Shown: positions 40,593-49,936, counted from the stretch's first letter. The stretch: 64,000 nt of DNA from Alphaproteobacteria bacterium (GCA_028871455.1 JAGWNF010000011.1:34980-98979), one strand, 5' to 3'. Program-made: numbers and translations. Notes: generated by a model from the letters alone, not told the origin.

Positions 40593-40648
40593 TCCGGCGG
40601 CTCATAGCCTAGCACCGACCAATTGCCGTTTGCCGCAGGAATCGCACC

Positions 40649-40798
40649 ATGGCTGACGACCGGATCACCGTCGGCGTCGCTGCCGATATCTCGAATTTTA
40701 CCGATGGCATGGCCCAGGCCGGCGCCGCCGCCGACGAGACTTTCGGCCGCATCCGCGCCAGCAGCGCGCGGGCGGCGGGCGCCCGATTGAACGATTAG
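40649..40798 (+). pseudogene. N-terminal fragment of a phage tail tape-measure-like gene
   Basis: A 49-residue ORF (MADDRITVGVAADISNFTDG) with the start typical of minor tail/tape-measure proteins, ending almost at once at a TAG. The large remainder is missing and host-type infA follows on the other strand. Confidence 0.5.
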
Positions 40799-40812
40799 GT
40801 GTGTGACGCCGG

Positions 40813-41088
40813 CTATCGCCGGCGGAATTGCGGTCGCCGCGGGCCGGTGCCGGCCGCTGCGGCGCGCTCGTCCTTGTGGCGGAAGACGATGCGGCCCTTG
40901 GTGAGATCGTAGGGTGTCATCTCGACGGTAACGCGGTCGCCGGTGAGCACGCGGATGCGCGCCTTCTTCATGCGGCCGGCGGTGTAGGCAAGCGTTTCGT
41001 GGTCATTGTCGAGCTTCACGCGGAAGCGTGCGTCGGGCAGCACTTCGGTGACGACGCCGTCGAACTCGATCATGCCTTCCTTGGTCAT
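40813..41088 (-). CDS. infA: Translation initiation factor IF-1
   Basis: A 91-residue OB-fold protein ([35 protein letters not shown] core, [11 protein letters not shown]) that binds the 30S A site during initiation. It has a longer Arg-rich tail than the ~72-residue core. It may be a second infA copy, since the essential copy is often elsewhere; the window cannot decide. Confidence 0.88.
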   Translation of the reverse strand: MTKEGMIEFDGVVTEVLPDARFRVKLDNDHETLAYTAGRMKKARIRVLTGDRVTVEMTPYDLTKGRIVFRHKDERAAAAGTGPRRPQFRRR

Positions 41089-41109
41089 ACGCTTGCTCCG
41101 GACAAGAAG

Positions 41110-41129
41110 GGGGCGGCCGAAGCCGCCCC
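41110..41129 (-). terminator. Hairpin between csp and infA
   Basis: ggggcggc-cgaa-gccgcccc, an 8-bp stem with a tetraloop, followed on the minus strand by cttctt. It would end the cold-shock transcript. Confidence 0.6.
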
Positions 41130-41138
41130 GCTCCGTCG

Positions 41139-41348
41139 TTAGACCGCCTTCAGATTGGCTGCCGAGCTCTTGCCGCGGCGCGGGTCAGTCTCGATGTCGA
41201 AGCTGACCTTCTGGCCCTCGTGCAGGTTGCCGATGCCTGAGCGTTCGACAGCCGAGATATGCACGAACACGTCCTTCGAGCCGTCTTCCGGCTGGATGAA
41301 GCCGAAGCCCTTCTGGGCGTTGAACCATTTAACCGTGCCGATCGTCAT
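41139..41348 (-). CDS. Cold-shock protein (CspA family)
   Basis: A 69-residue single cold-shock domain with RNP1 KGFGFI and RNP2 VFVHISA, a nucleic-acid chaperone. It lies upstream of infA on the same strand. Both are host-type genes inside the phage-remnant zone. Confidence 0.93.
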   Translation of the reverse strand: MTIGTVKWFNAQKGFGFIQPEDGSKDVFVHISAVERSGIGNLHEGQKVSFDIETDPRRGKSSAANLKAV

Positions 41349-41528
41349 TGTGTCGTTCCATGTCGTAAGTGGTGCCGCCGGGCGGAATCGCGCGGCGGAT
41401 CGGACTTCAGTGGGGGAGTCGGGATGCAGGTCCGGCGCTCTTGGAGCGAAGGCAGCGTGCCGAGGACCCACAACGAGTCGATTCCGCACAAATAGGCGCT
41501 TCCGGGGCGAATTGCAAGGTTGGTCTCC

Positions 41529-41876
41529 ATGCCCCCTCACGCCGCCGAACGCGCGGCTTTGGTCCGCTGCCCCCGAACCTGGCTGCGCACGCCCTACCAC
41601 CATCGCGGCCGCGTCAAGGGCGCGGGCGCCGATTGCGCCATGCTCTTGGCCAAGGTCTATGCCGAGGCCGACCTCGTGCCGGTCCTCGCCATTCCGCACT
41701 ATCCACCCGACTGGCACCTGCATCGCGACGCCGAGCGCTATCTCGGCGTGCTGCTCGATCACGTGGTCGAAATCGCCGGACCGCCGACGCCGGTCGACAT
41801 CGCACTGTGGCGCTTCGGCCGCTGTTTCTCGCACGGCGCGATCGTCGTCGACTGGCCGGTGGTGCTCCATGCCTAG
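41529..41876 (+). CDS. NlpC/P60-type phage peptidase, probably 3'-truncated
   Basis: A 115-residue protein like the GTA g14 cell-wall peptidase. The catalytic Cys is in [12 protein letters not shown] and the His in [10 protein letters not shown]. The usual extra C-terminal residues are missing: a TAG interrupts right after VVLHA. ATG 41529 starts the conserved part. Confidence 0.65.
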   Translation: MPPHAAERAALVRCPRTWLRTPYHHRGRVKGAGADCAMLLAKVYAEADLVPVLAIPHYPPDWHLHRDAERYLGVLLDHVVEIAGPPTPVDIALWRFGRCFSHGAIVVDWPVVLHA

Positions 41877-42393
41877 TCTCGGTTGCGGCTGCGTGCCTCG
41901 CCACCGCCTGCGCCGATCCCGACACGACCGACACGCTCGCCGTGAATCTCTCGGAGTCGAATGGCGCGCTGCTCTCCGGCACGCAGCAGAACGCCGATCT
42001 GGGCCACACCTTATGTTACGTGGACGGCGAGCTGGTGGCTTACGAGACCGCCACGCTCACCGGACCGAACCGCTACAGCCTAGACCTATATATAAGGCGC
42101 GGCCTCCACGGCTCGACGATCGCCGCCCATGCCGCCGACGCCGGCTTCGTCCGCCTCGACGACGCGGTGTTTGCGCTCGCGTACGATAATCAAGGCAGAT
42201 CGGCGCCACGATTCACCTTAAGCTGGTGTCGTTCAATCTTTACGGCGGCAGTCTCCAGCAGCTCGCCTCGGTCACGGATTACACTCACACCATCGCCGGT
42301 CCGCCGCCGCCCGCCAGCGTCACCGGGTTCTCGGCGCAGCGGACCGGTGGCGCCGTCGTCTTCAAGTGGAACGAAGTGCCCGCTTCGCCTTGA
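41877..42393 (+). pseudogene. Frameshifted C-terminal remnant of a GTA-like host-specificity tail protein
   Basis: Two frame segments carry family sequence. One (about 41,905-42,190) gives [20 protein letters not shown] and RRGLHGS; the next (about 42,198-42,393) gives GATIHLKLVSFNLYGGSLQQ and a fibronectin-like part. The large TIM-barrel-bearing N-terminus is gone. Confidence 0.6.
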
Positions 42394-42656
42394 AGAGCTA
42401 CGACATCCTCCACGGCCCGCAAGGCGGCTCGATTGCGTCCGCCGCGTTCCTAACCAAAAGCTGGTGCTGCGGCGGCGCGCTCGCGTACCAGTATCTTTTG
42501 GTGCCGCTCGCGGTCTGGGCGACGTCGTGGTCGGGCTACTTCTTTCCGCGTCCGCCCGCGCTCGACGACACGCTCTGGCAGCTCATGTTCGGCATGTTGG
42601 GGATGGGCGGTCTGCGGACTTACGAAAAGCTCAAAGGCGTCGCCGGCGTGCATTGA
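42366..42656 (+). pseudogene. Tail-protein scrap fused to a 3TM holin remnant
   Basis: The first ~30 residues (KSYDILHGPQGGS) continue the tail protein in a third frame. The rest (ALAYQYLLVPLAVWATSWSG ... MFGMLGMGGLRTYEK) matches the three-helix holin family linked to gene-transfer release. A deletion has joined the two. Confidence 0.55.
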
Positions 42657-42747
42657 CGGCCGCGCCGCGCAGCCCTGCCATGGCGGTTTTGCTGGTGACT
42701 CGGCGGCGTCGCCGCGATAGACCGTCTGCCCGAAGAGAGGGCAGAGC

Positions 42748-44286
42748 ATGGCCATGTCGGCCACGCGCGCGGCCTTCGCGCCGCCGCAATTCAGCCATCG
42801 CGAGATTCTGGAGATCCTGTCGGGCGCGCTCATCGGGCTGCTCCTGGCCGCGCTCGACCAGACCATCGTCGTCACCGCGCTGCCGGCGATGGCCGATGAC
42901 CTCAAGGGTCTCCAGCATCTGTCGTGGATCGTCACCGCGTATCTGCTGTCGTCCACCGCCTCGACGCCGATCTACGGCAAGCTCAGCGATCTCTACGGCC
43001 GCCGCCGCCTTATCATCATCGGCATCGGCGTCTTCGTCGCCGCCTCGGCGTTCTGCGCGCTGGCGCAGAGCATGGGCCAGCTCATCGCCGCTCGCACCCT
43101 CCAAGGCATCGGCGGCGGCGCGCTCATCAGCATGTCGCAGGCGATCATCGCCGACGTGATCTCGCCGCGCGAGCGCGGCCGCTACCAGGTCTATATGAGC
43201 GGCATCTGGGCGCTGGCCAGCGTCGGCGGCCCGGTGCTGGGCGGCGTCTTCGTCGAGTATCTCTCCTGGCGCTGGGTGTTCTGGATCAACCTGCCGATCG
43301 GCGCGCTCGGCCTGGTGTTGTGCTGGCGCGGGCTGAGGCGCCTGCCGGTGCACGGCGGCTATCCGCGCATCGACTATGCCGGCGCCGCCATCCTCGTGCC
43401 CGGCGTCGTCGCGCTGCTGCTGGTCGCGAGTTGGGGCGGCGTCGAGTTTCCCTGGCTGTCGTCGCCGGTCCTCGGCCTCGCCGCCGCCGGCCTCCTGCTG
43501 CTCCTGCTCTTCGCGGTGCAGGAGCTGCGCGCGCCCGAGCCGCTGCTGCCGCCGCGTCTCTTCAGCAATGCTCCCATCCTGATCGCCGATCTCATCGGCT
43601 TCGTCGTCTCGGCCGGCATGTTCGGCGCCGCCGTGCTGCTGCCCGTCTTCCTCCAGCTCGTCCTCGGCAAGGGCGCCGGCGACACCGGCCTGCTGATGAT
43701 TCCGCTGATGGGCGGCACCGTGCTCGGCGCCTATCCCACCGGCCAATGGATGCGCCACACCGGCCACTACAAGAAGGCGCCGCTGCTGACGCTGTCCTTC
43801 TCGATCGTCGCCTTCGTCGCGCTCGCCTTCGTCGGCGAGACGACGCCGATCTGGCTGGTCGCGCTGGTCATCGCCGTGCTCGGCGTCGGCATCGGCGGCG
43901 CCATGCCGGCGACGCTGGTCGCGGCGCAGAACGCGGCCGAGACGCGCGACATCGGCGCCGCCACCGCCGGCATCGCCTTTTTCCGCTCGCTCGGCGGCTC
44001 GTTCGGCGCGGCGTTCCTGTGGGCGATCGTGCTCGCCGCCCTCGATGCGCGCCTGGCGCAGGCCGGCGCCGGCGGCATGGCCAACGCGCTGCTGAGCGGC
44101 GGCGTCGGCGCCGAAGCGGTGCCGCCCGTCGCCCGCGCGGTGCTGCCGGTGGCGCTGACCCACGGCTTCCATCTCGCCTTTATCGCCGGCGCCGTCATCA
44201 TGGCGCTCGCGCTCGCTTTGACTCTCGGCTGGAAGGAAATTCCGCTGCGCGCCACCGTCGCGCCCGAGCCGACGGCGGAACTCTGA
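42748..44286 (+). CDS. DHA2-family multidrug efflux MFS transporter (EmrB/QacA-like)
   Basis: A 512-residue protein with about 14 transmembrane helices. Family motifs are LAALDQTIVVTALPAMADDL (motif D1), GKLSDLYGRRR (motif A) and the motif C region around GGPVLGGVFVEY. It exports drugs by proton antiport. No emrA-like adaptor or regulator adjoins it. Confidence 0.92.
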   Translation: MAMSATRAAFAPPQFSHREILEILSGALIGLLLAALDQTIVVTALPAMADDLKGLQHLSWIVTAYLLSSTASTPIYGKLSDLYGRRRLIIIGIGVFVAASAFCALAQSMGQLIAARTLQGIGGGALISMSQAIIADVISPRERGRYQVYMSGIWALASVGGPVLGGVFVEYLSWRWVFWINLPIGALGLVLCWRGLRRLPVHGGYPRIDYAGAAILVPGVVALLLVASWGGVEFPWLSSPVLGLAAAGLLLLLLFAVQELRAPEPLLPPRLFSNAPILIADLIGFVVSAGMFGAAVLLPVFLQLVLGKGAGDTGLLMIPLMGGTVLGAYPTGQWMRHTGHYKKAPLLTLSFSIVAFVALAFVGETTPIWLVALVIAVLGVGIGGAMPATLVAAQNAAETRDIGAATAGIAFFRSLGGSFGAAFLWAIVLAALDARLAQAGAGGMANALLSGGVGAEAVPPVARAVLPVALTHGFHLAFIAGAVIMALALALTLGWKEIPLRATVAPEPTAEL

Positions 44287-44700
44287 CAGTTTCGTCTTCG
44301 CGCGGCCGCCGGGCGGCCGTGGCGATCAGGTGACCCCTCAGCTCTCGGCGGTCGCCAGGGCCGGTCGCGGCGTTGACGGCGTCCGCCCGGCGCCGACGCG
44401 CAGGCTGGTGAGCGCCGCGAACATGCACAGCGCGCCGACTCTGCTCTCAACAAAGCCCCACTTTTTCTGGTATGCCAATCCGGCCAAAGCCGTGCTATGT
44501 ACGGCCCCGTTTCCGGGAGCGCTGAGCAGGGCGACCCGTCCCGGAGGCGGCCGCGCCGGCGCTTTCCCTTTGATGTGAGGGACTTGACGGCCTGCGGCGC
44601 AAGGTATTCAAGACGCCCTGTTGAACGCGAGGGGCTTCGCCCGATCGAGCCGCTGGGAGGCGATCGGGGCGGGCGAACATTCTTAACGAGGGCAGGAAAC
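44287..44700. other. 414-base intergenic region
   Basis: Between the MFS gene and oxc. I see no convincing gene. ttgacg..tattca (44,584-44,610) is a poorly spaced promoter-like pair. The open frame running into oxc is not used, because the enzyme start MDSQ lies at 44,701. Confidence 0.4.
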
Positions 44701-46395
44701 ATGGATTCTCAGTCCACAGCGATGACCGACGGCTTCCACTTGGTGGTGGACGCGCTGAAGCTGAACGGCGTCGACACGATCTACACCGTCGCCGGCATCC
44801 CGATCACCGACCTGCTGCGGCTGGCGCATGCCGAGGGCATGCGGGTCTTCGGCTTCCGGCACGAGCAGAACGCCGGCAACGCCGCCGCGATCGCCGGCTT
44901 CCTCACCCAGAAGGCCGGCATCTGCATGACGGTCTCCGCGCCCGGTTTCCTCAACGGCCTCGTCGCCCTCGCCAACGCCACCACCAACTGCTTCCCGATG
45001 GTTCTGATCAGCGGCTCGAGCGAGCGGCACATCGTCGACCTCGAGCAGGGCGACTACGAAGAGATGGATCAGATGGCCGCGGCCAAGCCCTTCGCCAAGG
45101 CGTCCTACCGCGTCAACCGGATCGAGGATATCGGCGTCGGCATTGCGCGCGCGATTCACGCGGCGTGCTCCGGCCGTCCGGGCGGCGTCTATCTCGACCT
45201 GCCGGCCGCGGTGCTCGGCTCGGTGCTCGAGCTCGGCGCCGGCAAGAAATCGCTCATCAAGGTGGTCGAGACCTCGCCGGCCTCGATCCCGTCGGCTGAA
45301 TCCGTCACCCGCGCGCTCAACCTGCTGTCCAAGGCCGAGAAGCCGCTCATCCTGCTCGGCAAGGGCGCGGCCTACGCCCAGGCCGACAAAGACATCCGCG
45401 CCTTTATCGAAAAGACCGGCATTCCCTATCTGCCGATGTCGATGGCCAAGGGCCTATTGCCCGACGACCATCCGCAATCGGCCGCCGCGGCGCGCTCCTT
45501 CGTCCTCAAGAACGCCGACGTCGTCATGCTGGTCGGCGCCCGCCTCAACTGGCTCCTGTCGCACGGTAAGCCGCCGACCTGGAATCCGGACACCCGCTTC
45601 ATCCAGGTCGACATCGCGGCGCACGAGATCGACAGCAACCGCCCGATCGAGGCGCCGGTCGTCGCCGACATCAAGTCGACCATGGCGGCGTTCCTCGCCG
45701 CGATGAAGCCGGGCCAGGTCAAGGCCCCGGCGGCGTGGGTCAGCGCCGTCACCGAGCAGAAGCAGAAGAACGTCGAAAAGATGGCGGCGCGGCTCAACGC
45801 CGATCCGACGCCGATGAACTTCTCCAGCGCGCTCCGCGCCGTGCGCAACGCGCTCGCCAGCCGGCCCGATGTCTACGTCGTCAACGAGGGCGCCAACACC
45901 CTCGACTTCGGCCGCAACATCCTCGACATGAAGGAGCCGCGCCATCGCCTCGACAGCGGCACCTGGGGCGTGATGGGCATCGGCATGGGCTACGCCGTCG
46001 GCGCCGCCACAATGACCGGCAAACCGGTGGTCGCGATCGAAGGCGACAGCGCCTTCGGCTTCTGCGGCATGGAGATCGAGACCATCTGCCGCTACAAGCT
46101 GCCGGTCACCACCGTGATCTTCAACAACAACGGCATCTATCGCGGCGACAAGCCGGGCACGCCGCCGTCGCCGACCGGCCTCTTCAACAACGCGCGCTAT
46201 GACAAGATGATCGAGGCCTTCGGCGGCGTCGGCGTTCACGTCGAGCGCTCGGCCGATTTGCAGAAGGCGGTGAGTGACGGCATCGCCTCCGGCAAGCCGA
46301 CGCTGATCAACGCCATGATCGATCCGACCGCAGGCACCGAAAGCGGCCACATCACCAACCTCAATCCCAAGAGCACGCTGGCGAAGCAGCACTGA
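44701..46395 (+). CDS. oxc: Oxalyl-CoA decarboxylase
   Basis: A 564-residue ThDP enzyme that converts oxalyl-CoA to formyl-CoA and CO2. The N-terminal catalytic Glu is in RHEQNAGNAAAIAGF; the ThDP/Mg motif is EGDSAFGFCGMEIETI followed by NNN; NNGIYRGD and the C-terminal ALNPKS-like end (NLNPKSTLAKQ) fit Oxc rather than acetolactate synthase. AGGAAAC precedes ATG 44701. The usual partner frc (formyl-CoA transferase) is not in the window. Confidence 0.9.
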   Translation: MDSQSTAMTDGFHLVVDALKLNGVDTIYTVAGIPITDLLRLAHAEGMRVFGFRHEQNAGNAAAIAGFLTQKAGICMTVSAPGFLNGLVALANATTNCFPMVLISGSSERHIVDLEQGDYEEMDQMAAAKPFAKASYRVNRIEDIGVGIARAIHAACSGRPGGVYLDLPAAVLGSVLELGAGKKSLIKVVETSPASIPSAESVTRALNLLSKAEKPLILLGKGAAYAQADKDIRAFIEKTGIPYLPMSMAKGLLPDDHPQSAAAARSFVLKNADVVMLVGARLNWLLSHGKPPTWNPDTRFIQVDIAAHEIDSNRPIEAPVVADIKSTMAAFLAAMKPGQVKAPAAWVSAVTEQKQKNVEKMAARLNADPTPMNFSSALRAVRNALASRPDVYVVNEGANTLDFGRNILDMKEPRHRLDSGTWGVMGIGMGYAVGAATMTGKPVVAIEGDSAFGFCGMEIETICRYKLPVTTVIFNNNGIYRGDKPGTPPSPTGLFNNARYDKMIEAFGGVGVHVERSADLQKAVSDGIASGKPTLINAMIDPTAGTESGHITNLNPKSTLAKQH

Positions 46396-46399
46396 TGCA

Positions 46400-46419
46400 C
46401 GCGACCCGACCGGGTCGCG
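46400..46419 (+). terminator. Hairpin after oxc
   Basis: Perfect arms cgcgaccc / gggtcgcg with loop gacc, 5 bases after the oxc stop. Only a short T-rich stretch follows. Confidence 0.5.
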
Positions 46420-46433
46420 ACGATTTCTGCCGA

Positions 46434-46499
46434 ACCCTCTCTCCGACAACGGAGGGGGAGGAAAGAACCGCGCAGGAGTTGAACGATTTCGACAACGCC
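46434..46499. repeat. Half copy of the cgacaacg palindromic repeat
   Basis: ctccgacaacggaggggga followed by gagttgaacgatttcgacaa, which matches the centre and right arm of the large palindrome at 63,480-63,585. Confidence 0.65.
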
Positions 46500-46522
46500 T
46501 CTCGCATTGTCGGTCGTGTTAC

Positions 46523-46915
46523 TCAAAAGAGCGGCTTTGGGAGCGCACGTGGCGTTGTTAACCTACAGGTGCCGGTAACATAAAATCCACCGTTCGTTAA
46601 ACTTGCGGCGCCGGTGTTCCGATCAATTCTCAGAATCCTAGCGCCGGCTCCGCAGTTAATAGTTATCTTGTCCTGTGTATTTTCAGTAATGCTCACGTTG
46701 GGGCAGCCTTCCGCACCGTAGTCAATAAACGAATCCCAAAAACGAACACTTCCTGTTGCTTCGTCAAGCATTATTCTCAGGTTTTCCGTTGGGCCATCCG
46801 TTCGAGGGAAAGGGCAATACAACCAAACTGGCGCCCCAAAAGCGGCAGACACTTCCAAAGCAGTGAATGCGATGGTCAGAGACACTCCGAAAAAAGCGGC
46901 GGTCTTTCGCGACAT
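46523..46915 (-). CDS. Small secreted protein, paralogue A
   Basis: A 130-residue precursor with signal peptide. The mature part has three or four Cys and ends with RIDRNTGAASLTNGG..GTC, a pattern shared with the ORFs at 47,977 and 49,541. AGGGGGA precedes ATG 46915. No known family; probably periplasmic or secreted. Confidence 0.7.
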   Translation of the reverse strand: MSRKTAAFFGVSLTIAFTALEVSAAFGAPVWLYCPFPRTDGPTENLRIMLDEATGSVRFWDSFIDYGAEGCPNVSITENTQDKITINCGAGARILRIDRNTGAASLTNGGFYVTGTCRLTTPRALPKPLF

Positions 46916-46973
46916 TTTATCCCCCTGGCTTAGACAAGAAACGCAAACCCACCTATGCGCTTCGTGAGGTCTT

Positions 46974-47939
46974 CTATTTCAAATGCATGCTCAAGAAAGC
47001 GAATGCATCGCGCTGCGATTGCGCGGTCACGTCTGCGCTATAGAGATAAATCACATTCTTCCCATCCACCGTATGCCTAAATCCATCCGTCTCCTGGGCG
47101 TCCCACTCGTGCGTCGCGTGATAGGTCACATATTCAACTGGTTCGCCCGCAGCCTTTAAGGCGGAGAGCAGTGGCACACAATCTGCGGCCGGTGCCTCGG
47201 TATCTTCATCTCCCATCTCAACCAGGATGGGTACCGTCACCTGACTAGGCACCCAGCTGACGTCGATGGGGTGATCGATTCCTGGATGCCTGATGTTGTT
47301 GACAGTACAGACGGGATAGGCCGAGACAATTGCCTTGAACAGTGTGCCGTATTGCAGGGCATATTTGTCGCCGGCGGCACCAAGGCCGACCATCGCACCC
47401 TGCGAAAAGCCGATTAGCCCGATGCGTCGAGGATTGACGAAGGGTTGCTTCTGAAGCCAGTGCGCGGCATCAAATGCATCCTTGAGCAAGCGCGGAAAGC
47501 TAACTCCGAACGGAAACGCGCAATTCAATCCGACGCGGCGCGGCGTCAGAGGATCGACGACCAATACCGCGTAGCCTTTTGCGAGCGCCTGCTTGGCCCA
47601 CCGGAATGCGTGCATCGAATGGTTATGCCCAGCGCAGTCCGGCATGATTACCAGGGCCGGAAACGGGCCGCTTCCACTCGGCTTGAACATCGCCGTCTGC
47701 GGCGCTGCGTTGCTGATCGAACTGGTTTGTGATGGGAACTGAAGATCTGCCTCGAAGTTTTGCGCGGTAACGGCGGGATTGCCGGTTGTGCTGAACGGAT
47801 CGATCGATACAGCCCCACTCGGTCCTGATTGCGCGAGAGTCGACGTCGTAAGTGCGAACAACACTCCGAGGCAAAGTGCAACATTGAGACCGTGTAGCAC
47901 GAACGCCCTCCAAATCTTGCGAGTTTGGACGCAACGCAC
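46974..47939 (-). CDS. Secreted dienelactone-hydrolase-like alpha/beta hydrolase
   Basis: A 321-residue precursor with an N-terminal signal (about residues 1-37). The nucleophile Ser is in IGFSQGAMVG, the acid is probably Asp in EMGDEDTEAP, and the His is in HATHEWDAQE. Dienelactone hydrolases normally use Cys; Ser suggests an esterase. GTG 47939 with GGGAGG is the start. Confidence 0.8.
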   Translation of the reverse strand: MRCVQTRKIWRAFVLHGLNVALCLGVLFALTTSTLAQSGPSGAVSIDPFSTTGNPAVTAQNFEADLQFPSQTSSISNAAPQTAMFKPSGSGPFPALVIMPDCAGHNHSMHAFRWAKQALAKGYAVLVVDPLTPRRVGLNCAFPFGVSFPRLLKDAFDAAHWLQKQPFVNPRRIGLIGFSQGAMVGLGAAGDKYALQYGTLFKAIVSAYPVCTVNNIRHPGIDHPIDVSWVPSQVTVPILVEMGDEDTEAPAADCVPLLSALKAAGEPVEYVTYHATHEWDAQETDGFRHTVDGKNVIYLYSADVTAQSQRDAFAFLSMHLK

Positions 47940-47976
47940 GAACCTCCCGGACGCAGCAACCGTGACGCCGTAAGAT

Positions 47977-48378
47977 CTATAAATTCGGCGCTGGCATTTG
48001 CAATGAACCCCTTGTGCACTGTGAGTAGAAGAAATGGGGAGTGACCTGCGTGCCCAGGAATTTCGCTAGCTGACCCGTCATCCGATTTATGCGAATCCAA
48101 TAACCACCATTTATACTGTACCCTCCACCGATCGGCTCCCATGCATACGCGTCGCGCGTGATGGCGACCGGCCACGTTAAGCTATTCGTAATTTGGGACG
48201 GCTCACTGACGCCAAACTGACCGAATATGGTTCTTGTATCGGTGTTGATCCAAAAAATTCCACCCGCGATCGGATCGCCGGTGCACACGAGGTTGACTAC
48301 TGCTGCTCTCGCTATCGCTATTCCAAAAAACTGAACGGCGAGTATGCCGCAGGTCAGACTGAGTAAAATCCGACGCAT
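47977..48378 (-). CDS. Small secreted protein, paralogue B
   Basis: A 133-residue precursor with signal peptide (about residues 1-25). It shares the layout Cys near the mature start ... GGYWIRINRMTGQLAKFLG ... Cys with paralogues A and C. AGGAGG precedes ATG 48378. Confidence 0.7.
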   Translation of the reverse strand: MRRILLSLTCGILAVQFFGIAIARAAVVNLVCTGDPIAGGIFWINTDTRTIFGQFGVSEPSQITNSLTWPVAITRDAYAWEPIGGGYSINGGYWIRINRMTGQLAKFLGTQVTPHFFYSQCTRGSLQMPAPNL

Positions 48379-48420
48379 GACAACCTCCTACGATGGATGC
48401 GCGTTAGTGCTGAAGTTGGC

Positions 48421-48927
48421 TCAGCAGGCGGCGCCATATAAGCAATCGGCATAGCCGCTCGCGCAATTCGGCGATTGCCTATAGCATCTGCAATCGCAAT
48501 AGCTCAGATATGGTGCGTTGGCAGGACAGCACCTGATGCTGCCCCCGCATTGTACTCGACAATTACGAAAGCCCTGCGCGGACGCTGGCCGCATCGGTAC
48601 GGCCGTTGCCAAGGCGACGGCAAGAAACGCCTTGGCAACCGTCGGTATAAACGCACGTCGAGCATTGTTGATGCCTTCTTTAGATGCGCCGCTTGAAAGA
48701 GATGCCTTGGTCACTCGTACGGCATAGACGAACAGATGCGCAGTCCAAAGCAGCGTCAGCGCAACGGCAATCGCTGCCCCGGCCGCTGAAATTACGGAAC
48801 GACCTAACGCCACGTAACCGATAACAGCGCAGATCGATGCCAAAGATGCGGCGACGAACGCCTTGTGCATGCACCACGGACAAGTACCTAACTTCGATAC
48901 CAACCGTGAAACGAATGGCTGTTTCAT
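48421..48927 (-). CDS. Membrane protein with cysteine-rich C-terminal tail
   Basis: A 168-residue protein. A CPWC motif comes first, then two hydrophobic helices (about residues 24-70), a linker, a third hydrophobic stretch (AFLAVALATAVPMRPASA, looking like a second signal segment) and a tail with about ten Cys in 50 residues. The membrane part resembles DUF3624-like proteins; the tail may be exported and disulfide-bonded. Confidence 0.6.
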   Translation of the reverse strand: MKQPFVSRLVSKLGTCPWCMHKAFVAASLASICAVIGYVALGRSVISAAGAAIAVALTLLWTAHLFVYAVRVTKASLSSGASKEGINNARRAFIPTVAKAFLAVALATAVPMRPASAQGFRNCRVQCGGSIRCCPANAPYLSYCDCRCYRQSPNCASGYADCLYGAAC

Positions 48928-48976
48928 CGTTTACTCCATTTTGGATTTCAATTTCGTCCCATCATTGGGTCGGTCT

Positions 48977-49231
48977 TTATTGGTAGATCGCCGGGCCGAA
49001 TGCCTTCGCCATGCAGTTTTCAAAAACCGCCCTCGTCTGCATTTGCATTCCAATGGATTTGTTCGAGCAGACTCCCTCCTGGTGCAGCCAAGAGGATTCG
49101 TCCACGTAAGATGGCCTCGACAGGCCGGCTTCCAACGACATCACGCTACCAGTGATAGACGCGCATGCGGACACGGCAATCACACCGACAAGCAGCGCCA
49201 TGCTGCTGCAAGCGTCTCTCGTTATTTTCAT
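48977..49231 (-). CDS. Small lipoprotein
   Basis: An 84-residue precursor with lipobox VSAC (Cys about residue 23). The mature part has a conserved-looking Cys pair. GGGGGA precedes ATG 49231. Not recognised. Confidence 0.6.
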   Translation of the reverse strand: MKITRDACSSMALLVGVIAVSACASITGSVMSLEAGLSRPSYVDESSWLHQEGVCSNKSIGMQMQTRAVFENCMAKAFGPAIYQ

Positions 49232-49314
49232 TTCTATCCCCCTGCGAATGGGTTTGGACTTTCCTTCTGTTTGATCACTTTGCCGAGGAGATTTGAGACG
49301 GACATCTCAGTGGA

Positions 49315-49488
49315 CTAATGACCTCCCTGATTGATCGGCCCCCCGTTGTCGCATTGGGGGCAGCCGTCTTTCGGACAGCCATAGCTGCACGGATCGACGC
49401 TCTGGGCTTGTGCCACCAGTGCGAACGCCGTCAACGACATCGTCAAACAGAAGACGCGGACGACGGTGAAAAAATGATTCCGGTTCAT
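49315..49488 (-). CDS. 57-residue secreted cysteine-rich peptide
   Basis: Signal peptide (about residues 1-29, ending AQAQS), then a short mature peptide with CSYGCPKDGCPQC. A very strong AGGAGAGGAG precedes ATG 49488. It may bind metal or be a secreted peptide; unknown. Confidence 0.6.
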   Translation of the reverse strand: MNRNHFFTVVRVFCLTMSLTAFALVAQAQSVDPCSYGCPKDGCPQCDNGGPINQGGH

Positions 49489-49540
49489 GCTCCTCTCCTG
49501 AGTTGTATGGATCTCCTACCCGCAGAAGTTACGGCCCGAA

Positions 49541-49936
49541 TCAGAATTTCGTATTGGCCGGAGCCTGAGCAGAACACGTGCCGTAAGCGTAAAGCTGACC
49601 ACTTCCAGTTATTACCCAAGTGGCCGCACCTGTTACTCGATTAATCGAGCTGGCACCGCCCATGTTGCCCCACTTCCAAGTGATCTCCGTTGGGGTAATG
49701 TTGGCGTGACACCATCCGTCTTGGCCAACGTAGTTGTAGTGGCAGTTGAGGAAACCATTGAAAGTTAGAATCCTCTGATTCGTAACGTCGACAGTTACAG
49801 CTCCTCCCTTGTCGGTGTTCGGGTGCGTAACTGTTTTATATGTGCAGTAAAGCTGAATCGTCGCCGCCTGCGCTTGCAGCGTAATCCCAATTACCAGCAG
49901 CCACGCCAGACCCAATCTCAGTCTAACGAACTTCAT
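49541..49936 (-). CDS. Small secreted protein, paralogue C
   Basis: A 131-residue precursor with signal peptide (about residues 1-24). It shares Cys near the mature N-terminus, a VDVTNQRILTF segment, SINRVTGAATWV and GTC at the end with paralogues A and B. GGAGAAG precedes ATG 49936. Confidence 0.7.
   Translation of the reverse strand: MKFVRLRLGLAWLLVIGITLQAQAATIQLYCTYKTVTHPNTDKGGAVTVDVTNQRILTFNGFLNCHYNYVGQDGWCHANITPTEITWKWGNMGGASSINRVTGAATWVITGSGQLYAYGTCSAQAPANTKF

Noticed and set aside
39595..40605. 336-codon ORF over the acyltransferase
   Set aside because: It is Arg/Ala-rich with no motif; the lipid A acyltransferase motifs lie in the other frame.
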